12,684 bases of DNA, taken from the NCBI GenBank assembly GCA_964591105.1, contig CAZPZR010000052.1, positions 1-12,684 on the forward strand. Reading direction: 5' to 3'. Below are positions 8,357 to 12,684 of the stretch, piece by piece; the first letter of the stretch is position 1, and each line of letters starts with the position of its first letter. The stretch comes from CAZPZR01 sp964591105. GTDB taxonomy: Bacteria > Bacillota > Clostridia > Lachnospirales > Lachnospiraceae. Below the pieces are notes generated by a model. The model had not been told where the DNA came from. It saw nothing but the letters and a program-made list of their open reading frames with translations, and did no database searches. The position numbers and the translations under genes are program-made.

Positions 8357-8389
8357 ACAACCTTTCTTAATAATCATATGAAAGGTTGT
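8357..8389 (-). repeat. perfect 10-bp inverted repeat over the yabP ribosome site
   Basis: ACAACCTTTC (8357-8366) and GAAAGGTTGT (8380-8389) are exact reverse complements separated by 13 bases, in the short gap between rlbP and yabP. On the transcript one arm contains the AAAGG that would serve as the yabP ribosome site, so the hairpin could hide it. No T-run follows on the minus strand and only a broken one on the plus strand, so a terminator role is unlikely. Confidence 0.7.
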
Positions 8390-8398
8390 TCCATTTTA

Positions 8399-8638
8399 TT
8401 ACAGATATTTATACAAGTCTTTCGCTTCGTCTTTTTTCGTTGTATCCTGAATGTCCAGAACTTCTACTTTTACCGTCTTTGTTCCAAACTGGATTTCAAT
8501 AATGTCGCCAACCTTCACCTTTACAGATGCTTTCGCAACATTTCCATTAACAAGAACACGTCCTGCGTCGCAAGCTTCATTTGCAACAGTTCTTCTTTTA
8601 ATCAGACGGGATACTTTTAAAAATTTATCAAGTCTCAT
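8399..8638 (-). CDS. rlbP: S4-domain RNA-binding protein RlbP/YabO (Hsp15-like)
   Basis: Small RNA-binding protein of the S4/Hsp15 family. Relatives bind ribosomal RNA or stalled 50S subunits; RqcP/YabO of Bacillus takes part in ribosome quality control. Of 79 residues, about 1-60 form the S4 fold: the helix pair MRLDKFLKVSRLIKRRTVAN, then CDAGRVLVNGNVAKASVKVKVGD, the usual S4 signature. A short charged tail follows. ATG at 8638 has AGGAGG upstream. Its place just before yabP is the same as in Bacillus. It starts 28 bases after the T-run of the HU terminator, so its own promoter is not obvious. Confidence 0.93.
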   Translation of the reverse strand: MRLDKFLKVSRLIKRRTVANEACDAGRVLVNGNVAKASVKVKVGDIIEIQFGTKTVKVEVLDIQDTTKKDEAKDLYKYL

Positions 8639-8665
8639 AGCTTCCCTCCTACTATCTCATTTATA

Positions 8666-8698
8666 GAAAGAAAAATAGAGAGCCTTCGCGACTCTCTA
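8666..8698 (-). terminator. intrinsic terminator after the HU gene
   Basis: On the minus strand, nine-base arms (8690-8698 and 8676-8684) pair with one wobble around a five-base GCGAA loop, followed directly by TTTTTCTTTC. The stem starts 26 bases after the HU stop codon. The strong stem and T-run fit an efficient intrinsic terminator for the highly expressed HU transcript. Confidence 0.92.
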
Positions 8699-8724
8699 CT
8701 TATATCATCATAATCTACAACAAA

Positions 8725-9000
8725 TTATTCGTTGATAGCATCTTTTAAAGCTTTACCAGCTTTGAACTTAGGTGCTTTGCTTGCAGCGATTTCCATAACA
8801 TCACCTGTCTGTGGATTTCTTCCTGTTCTAGCTGCTCTTTCGCTTACTTCGAATGTACCGAATCCTACTAACTGAACTTTGTGATCTTTCTTAAGTTCGT
8901 CTGTGATAACATCGATAAATGCTTTTAATGCCTTTTCAGAGTCTTTTTTAGATAATTCAGCTTTGTCAGCGATTGCTGCGATTAATTCTGTTTTATTCAT
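8725..9000 (-). CDS. hup: HU-family DNA-binding protein
   Basis: Histone-like nucleoid protein that binds and bends DNA as a dimer. The 91 residues are the standard HU length. Helical dimer core 1-45 is followed by the DNA-binding arm with the family signature GFGTFEVSERAARTGRNPQTG starting at residue 46, including the intercalating proline of RNP (61-63). ATG at 9000 has AGGAGG upstream. It appears to be a single-gene transcript, with a strong promoter at 9092-9120, a leader of about 85 bases and a terminator after the stop. The leader can form a small hairpin (arms 9059-9064 and 9073-9078). The Bacillus orthologue is hbs. Confidence 0.97.
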   Translation of the reverse strand: MNKTELIAAIADKAELSKKDSEKALKAFIDVITDELKKDHKVQLVGFGTFEVSERAARTGRNPQTGDVMEIAASKAPKFKAGKALKDAINE

Positions 9001-9091
9001 GGATAATTTCCTCCTCTTGTTTAATTAAGAACCCCATTTATTTTTTAGTTCATATGCATTTGACTTTTTGTCGTCAAAGCCCTTAGCTACT

Positions 9092-9120
9092 GTTATACCT
9101 TTTTTCCATATGTTTGTCAA
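9092..9120 (-). promoter_or_regulatory. sigma-A promoter of the HU gene
   Basis: On the minus strand, a perfect TTGACA (9115-9120) and TATAAC (9092-9097) are separated by exactly 17 bases, about 92 bases upstream of the HU start and just after the end of the CotS-like gene. This is near-consensus and fits strong constitutive expression of HU. Confidence 0.85.
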
Positions 9121-9155
9121 GGTAAAATGCTTGATTTTCCCCCATTTTAAGGGAT

Positions 9156-10163
9156 TTATCCAAAAGAAAACATGGATTTCATAAATCGTTCTTTTTCTTT
9201 TGTCTGACAGATTGCTGTCTCCAGTTTCTGTACATTTTTTACAGAAATCCAAGCTTTATTCGAGTGATAATACGAGTTTGCAATTTTCCAGAATTTTTCC
9301 GGATATAAAAAGCGAATTTTCATGTATTCCATCTCTTCGTCCGACAGAGGGCTGATTGCTGAATAGGCATTGATCATGTTATCTGCCAGTCTGGATTTCC
9401 AACCATATTTTTCCATGATTTTCCTCAGAAAATAGTATAAATCTTCTACTTGAATGTTACATTTCACCTTATCAAAATTGGTAAGAATAATTTGCTGTTC
9501 GCCACTCGCTCCACGTTCCATCAAAATATTATGATAATTGTATTCTCCATGCACCATGCAGCACTGATCCATGCTCTTCTGATATAATTCTTCATAATGA
9601 GAATTTTGCAGCATTTCTTCTGCGATATTCGCCCAATGATACATGTGATCAAAGCAGCGCAGAAATTCATATTCGAAGGTTCCCTTCGCGGTCTGCGCGC
9701 GGATAAATGCTCGCACTTTCTTGAGCTCCCGATTGTGGCGCGCATATTCCCCAGGCAAGGGTTCTGCTGCCCCCGGGAAATGTTCTAATTCTTTGCGCAT
9801 GGAAATGTGAAGCTTCGCCAACGCGGCGGTTGCCCCAAGAATTTCCGATGGCTTCTTCACATCGCATTCTCTCGCAAGAAACCAACGCTTCAAAATATAT
9901 TTGCTGCCATCATCTGCAGTCGTAACGTAACTCCCTTCTTTATTCGCAATCAACTCATCCAATTTTTCATATCCTTGTGTTTTCAAATGCTCGTAAAGCT
10001 CACAAAGCACTGGAATTCGTGCCTCTGCTGCCACAAGCTCTTTCAGTAAATAAACTCCATTTTCCTCGCATGTATCATAACATAAAACAGCACCCCTTGT
10101 TTTGCGGGTGCTGCTAATGTTTCTATCATATTGCTCTAATATATTGTGCTCAAATTCCTGCAT
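9156..10163 (-). CDS. CotS-family spore coat protein, aminoglycoside phosphotransferase-like fold
   Basis: Member of the CotS/APH-like kinase superfamily, associated in Bacillus with the spore coat. The 335 residues begin with the family opening ILEQYDRNISSTRKTRG, then YLLKEL as the first strand with a candidate ATP-binding lysine K41, and ILKRW (90-94). The catalytic-loop equivalent reads VHGEYNYHNIL (204-214), and the metal-binding strand reads ILTNFDK (226-232) followed by VEDLYYFLRKIMEK, a typical CotS segment. Thus the usual catalytic Asp is Glu (E207) and the usual metal-binding Asp is Asn (N229), so phosphotransfer is doubtful. ATG at 10163 has AGGGGA a few bases upstream. It lies 72 bases after cca, with no clear promoter or terminator between. 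It could instead be a sugar or choline kinase relative, but the spore-gene neighbourhood favours CotS. Confidence 0.75.
   Translation of the reverse strand: MQEFEHNILEQYDRNISSTRKTRGAVLCYDTCEENGVYLLKELVAAEARIPVLCELYEHLKTQGYEKLDELIANKEGSYVTTADDGSKYILKRWFLARECDVKKPSEILGATAALAKLHISMRKELEHFPGAAEPLPGEYARHNRELKKVRAFIRAQTAKGTFEYEFLRCFDHMYHWANIAEEMLQNSHYEELYQKSMDQCCMVHGEYNYHNILMERGASGEQQIILTNFDKVKCNIQVEDLYYFLRKIMEKYGWKSRLADNMINAYSAISPLSDEEMEYMKIRFLYPEKFWKIANSYYHSNKAWISVKNVQKLETAICQTKEKERFMKSMFSFG
10083..10113 (-). repeat. GC-rich hairpin with T-run inside the CotS-like gene start
   Basis: CAGCACCC (10088-10095) and GGGTGCTG (10106-10113) are perfect 8-base inverted arms with a ten-base loop. On the transcribed strand the second arm is followed by TTTTATGTTAT. 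This resembles a weak intrinsic terminator about 50 bases inside the coding region, at codons for residues 17-26. Confidence 0.5.
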
Positions 10164-10235
10164 ACAATCCCCTGCATTTCCATTACATTTTCTCTTAAAC
10201 GTATGATGCAGACTGAGCGAATATGTCTGTTTTCT

Positions 10236-11561
10236 TTAATTTTCGTCCACATGCTTCAACAATTCTTCCTTCGTGTTGAGCGTTGGATCTTCAAGGACAA
10301 GTTCCAGTAGTTCCTGAAGTTTTTCTCCGATTTCTTTTCCAGGCTTCATGCCCATCGCAATCAGATCGCGTCCTGTCACAGCAAGACTTTTCAAAGACAC
10401 ACACTGTTTTTCCGCAACAATTTTCTCGTAAATTGCTTCGATTTCATCCAGATTTCTTATTTTTTCCTCACGTTCATACATACTCTGTGCCAGCACATCT
10501 GCGCGACGCACTTCCATGTAATAAGGAAATAGCTCTTCGCCAATCTTGTTCATCGCGCGTCGGACATTTTTCGCCGTCGCCGGCATACGATAATCATGAT
10601 AGCAGACGAGTTTTGTGACTTTCTGAATTGTATCGTTATCAAACTTCAATCTTCGCAAGATTTTCTTAGCCAATGCTTCACTTTCTACAGCATGCATTTT
10701 AAAATGAGCCACGCCATCCTCATCTATCGTCTTTAGCGCTGGTTTCCCCATGTCGTGGAAAAGCATTGCAAGACGCAGTACCTTATCATTTCGCACATTC
10801 TTCATAGCGTGAATGGTGTGTTCGCCTACCGTATACTGGTGATGCGGCGTTTCCTGCGTTGTTTCCATTATGCGATCAAATTCTGGCAGAAATACTTTCG
10901 TAATGCCAAGTTCATATGCATCTCGGATTAATTCTGGACGGTCAGAGACAAGCATCTTTACAAGTTCTACCTGAATACGCTCCGCACTGATCTTACTCAG
11001 CGTTGGTGCCAATTCCTGCATTCCTCTTCGCGTCTCTTCTTCAATTCCGAATCCCAACTGTGCGGCAAAACGCACTCCACGCAGGATTCGAAGGGCATCT
11101 TCTGAGAATCGTGCCGTTGCATTTCCCACACAACGGATTGTTCGATTTTCCAAGTCTTCGATTCCCCCGAAACTATCTACGAGTCCATCTTTTTCATTAT
11201 ATGCCATCGCATTGATTGTAAAATCCCTGCGCAGTAAATCTTCCTGCAGACAGCGTGTGAAAATCACCTCCGATGGATGGCGACTATCCTCGTATTCGCC
11301 ATCAATTCGGTAGGTTGTAACTTCAAATCCTTCTTTATCCAAAAGAACGGTAACTGTCCCATGCTCAATGCCTGTGTCGAATGTTCTCTCGAACAGGGCT
11401 TTCGTTTCTTCCGGCATCGCTGATGTTGTAATGTCCCAGTCACCCGGTACACGTCCTAGCAGCGAATCCCTGACACAACCGCCGACAGCATAAGCTTCAA
11501 AGCCATGAGACTGCAGGGTAGTAATAATTGTGTTCACTTTTTCCGGTAATTTCATATTCAT
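10236..11561 (-). CDS. cca: CCA tRNA nucleotidyltransferase with HD domain
   Basis: Adds or repairs the 3' CCA end of tRNAs from CTP and ATP without a template (class II poly(A) polymerase-like family). The 441 residues show the nucleotidyltransferase head GGCVRDSLLGRVPGDWDITT (27-46) with catalytic D41 and D43, the RRDFTINAMAYN segment (111-122), and EDALRILRGVRFAAQLGF (154-171) in the neck. An HD domain follows with FHDMGKP (268-274, H269/D270) and YHDYR (321-325). The frame is open further upstream, but ATG at 11561 is preferred: it lies five bases after the proS stop and a longer product would overlap proS. A second ATG is two codons on. No good ribosome site is visible, so initiation is probably coupled to proS termination. 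The clostridial type with HD domain fits; a poly(A) polymerase is less likely. Confidence 0.93.
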   Translation of the reverse strand: MNMKLPEKVNTIITTLQSHGFEAYAVGGCVRDSLLGRVPGDWDITTSAMPEETKALFERTFDTGIEHGTVTVLLDKEGFEVTTYRIDGEYEDSRHPSEVIFTRCLQEDLLRRDFTINAMAYNEKDGLVDSFGGIEDLENRTIRCVGNATARFSEDALRILRGVRFAAQLGFGIEEETRRGMQELAPTLSKISAERIQVELVKMLVSDRPELIRDAYELGITKVFLPEFDRIMETTQETPHHQYTVGEHTIHAMKNVRNDKVLRLAMLFHDMGKPALKTIDEDGVAHFKMHAVESEALAKKILRRLKFDNDTIQKVTKLVCYHDYRMPATAKNVRRAMNKIGEELFPYYMEVRRADVLAQSMYEREEKIRNLDEIEAIYEKIVAEKQCVSLKSLAVTGRDLIAMGMKPGKEIGEKLQELLELVLEDPTLNTKEELLKHVDEN

Positions 11562-11566
11562 ATTTC

Positions 11567-12597
11567 TTAGTAAGATTTTCCCCAATATGCCATGTGTTTT
11601 GCAGGTTTTCCACAGTAAATACACTTATCAGAGATAAATTCTTCATCTTCAATCAAGCATCGTGTTGCTGCTCCACCTGTGTTGTATTTTACTTCACCTT
11701 CACATTCAGGATCTCCACACCAGCATGCTTTTACGAATCCACGATTTGCTTTGAATTTTTCTTCCATTTCTTCCATTGTTACAGCTGTATCAATGTGGTT
11801 GTTCAAGAATTCTTCTGCTTTTGCGAGCATATCTGCCTGAATTGTTTCTAAGATATTGCGAAGTTCTGTTGCAATGTTATCCAAAGATACAACGATCTTT
11901 TCACGTGTATCACGACGACATACAACAACCTGGTTGTTTTCGATATCTTTTGGTCCAATTTCAATACGTGTTGGGATACCAAGGATTTCCTGTTCAGAGA
12001 ATTTCCATCCTGGGCTCTTTTCAGAGTCATCAATTTTCACTCTGTATCCAGCTTTCTTCAGTTCATCTAATAATTCGTATGCTCTGTCAAGAACACCTTC
12101 TTTGTGCTGTGCAATTGGAATCACGCGGCATTCTACTGGTGCTACACGTGGTGGAAGTACTAATCCATCATCATCACCATGTACCATGATGAGGGCTCCG
12201 ATACTTCTTGTAGACCATCCCCAAGATGTTTCGTAACAGCTGTGTGGCTGGTTGTTTTTGTCAATATAGCTAATGCCAAATGCATCTGGGAATCCCTGTC
12301 CAAAGAAATGGCTTGTTGCAGACTGAAGTGCTTTTCCATCATGCATCAATGCTTCGATTGTATAAGTATCTTCTGCACCTGCAAATTTTTCATGTTCTGC
12401 TTTTCTACCAGCTACGAATGGAATTGCCATTGTTTCTCTGTAGCAATCTTTGTATACCTGCCACATCTGGATTGTTCTTTCTTCTGCTTCTTCATAAGTT
12501 GCATGAAGTGTATGTCCTTCCTGCCACAAGAATTCTCTAGAACGAAGGAATGGTCTTGTTGTCTTTTCCCAACGAAGAACTGAACACCACTGGTTTG
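11567..12597 (-). CDS. proS: prolyl-tRNA synthetase, type 3 (archaeal/eukaryotic-like), N-terminus missing
   Basis: Class II synthetase that charges tRNA-Pro. About 342 C-terminal residues are readable. Motif 2 appears as RWEKTTRPFLRSREFLWQEG followed by HTLHATYEEA. Motif 3 appears as SWGWSTRSIGALIMVHGDDD. The anticodon-binding domain begins near VECRVIPIAQHKEG. The C-terminal domain has zinc-type cysteines (CWCGDPEC, later CIYC) and ends in WGKSY; a terminal tyrosine is characteristic of this type. The usual bacterial type has an editing insertion, which is absent here. Type 3 enzymes are about 480 residues, so roughly 135 are missing. The true reading frame holds up to NQW near 12593; beyond 12597 the sequence turns back on itself and the frame meets TGA at 12611-12613. 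The break is best explained by assembly error, not a broken gene. Confidence 0.95.
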
Positions 12598-12684
12598 GAA
12601 CCCGTGGTGGTCAGTTCTTGGGTGGGAAAAGACAACAAGACCCTTCCGTCGTTCTAGAGAATTCTTGTGGCAGGAAGGACATAC
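12510..12684. repeat. 175-bp near-perfect palindrome at the window edge (probable assembly fold-back)
   Basis: Bases 12598-12684 are the reverse complement of 12510-12596, centred on 12597, so there is essentially no loop. Of 87 pairs, 80 match. The seven mismatches in the right arm (12598, 12603, 12610, 12620, 12622, 12643, 12648) are all changes to G or C, three of them T to G, and all lie in the half nearest the centre; the outer 36 pairs match exactly. The left arm is sensible proS coding sequence, while the right arm breaks the frame. This pattern fits a contig end built from fold-back or low-quality read tails. A natural hairpin is unlikely. Confidence 0.88.

Noticed and set aside
9025..9252. 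A 75-codon open frame on the minus strand between the CotS-like gene and HU.
   Set aside because: It overlaps the end of the CotS-like gene and spans the HU promoter and leader, and its product has no recognisable features.
10164..10235. A terminator or promoter in the cca to CotS-like gap.
   Set aside because: Only a five-pair CAGAC/GTCTG stem with a long loop is present, with no T-run, and no paired -35/-10 elements stand out.
11776..12189. Plus-strand frame ending in a run of histidines, resembling a His-tag.
   Set aside because: It is the complement of the conserved HGDDDGL segment of proS; the repeated CAT codons mirror the aspartate codons.
12510..12684. The terminal palindrome as a natural cruciform, hairpin telomere or terminator.
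   Set aside because: Both arms consist of conserved proS coding sequence, the loop is a single base, there is no T-run, and mismatches are biased in type and position as in read errors.

Overview
The window is an ordinary chromosomal stretch from a low-to-mid GC, spore-lineage Firmicute, most likely a gut Lachnospiraceae (Clostridia). The evidence is the gene order HU - rlbP - yabP - yabQ - divIC - spoIIE - tilS - hpt - ftsH, a classical Bacillota cluster, together with a CotS-family gene and an archaeal/eukaryotic-type (type 3) prolyl-tRNA synthetase. The genus cannot be fixed from the sequence alone. Every gene I can support lies on the minus strand, so transcription runs from high to low coordinates.

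Layout in transcription order. (1) 12684-12598 is the mirror half of a near-perfect palindrome at the window edge and looks like an assembly artefact. Genuine proS sequence starts at about 12597, so its N-terminus is missing. (2) proS and cca (11567-12597, 10236-11561) are five bases apart and both serve tRNA function. (3) A CotS-family kinase-like gene follows (9156-10163). (4) A strong sigma-A promoter at 9092-9120 drives the HU gene, which ends in a clear intrinsic terminator. (5) rlbP, yabP, yabQ and divIC form a tight run ending in a second intrinsic terminator. (6) A SpoIIE-type phosphatase follows, lacking the whole polytopic membrane domain of classical SpoIIE. (7) tilS, hpt and ftsH follow, probably with their own extended -10 promoter. 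tilS and hpt overlap, and ftsH begins at TTG. (8) A cytoplasmic GH13 alpha-glucan hydrolase gene sits 32 bases after ftsH and runs to the left edge, where the last two bases fit a stop codon.

The genes cover translation (proS, cca, tilS, rlbP), nucleoid structure (HU), division and sporulation (divIC, yabP, yabQ, the SpoIIE-like phosphatase, the CotS-like protein), purine salvage (hpt), membrane proteolysis (ftsH) and glucan breakdown (GH13). Coding is dense; no gene-free stretch reaches 300 bases. I found no RNA gene, mobile element, CRISPR array or phage gene, and nothing that looks like an undescribed system. The points worth a second look are the palindromic end, the soluble SpoIIE variant, altered catalytic residues in the CotS-like protein, and the hairpins at gene boundaries.
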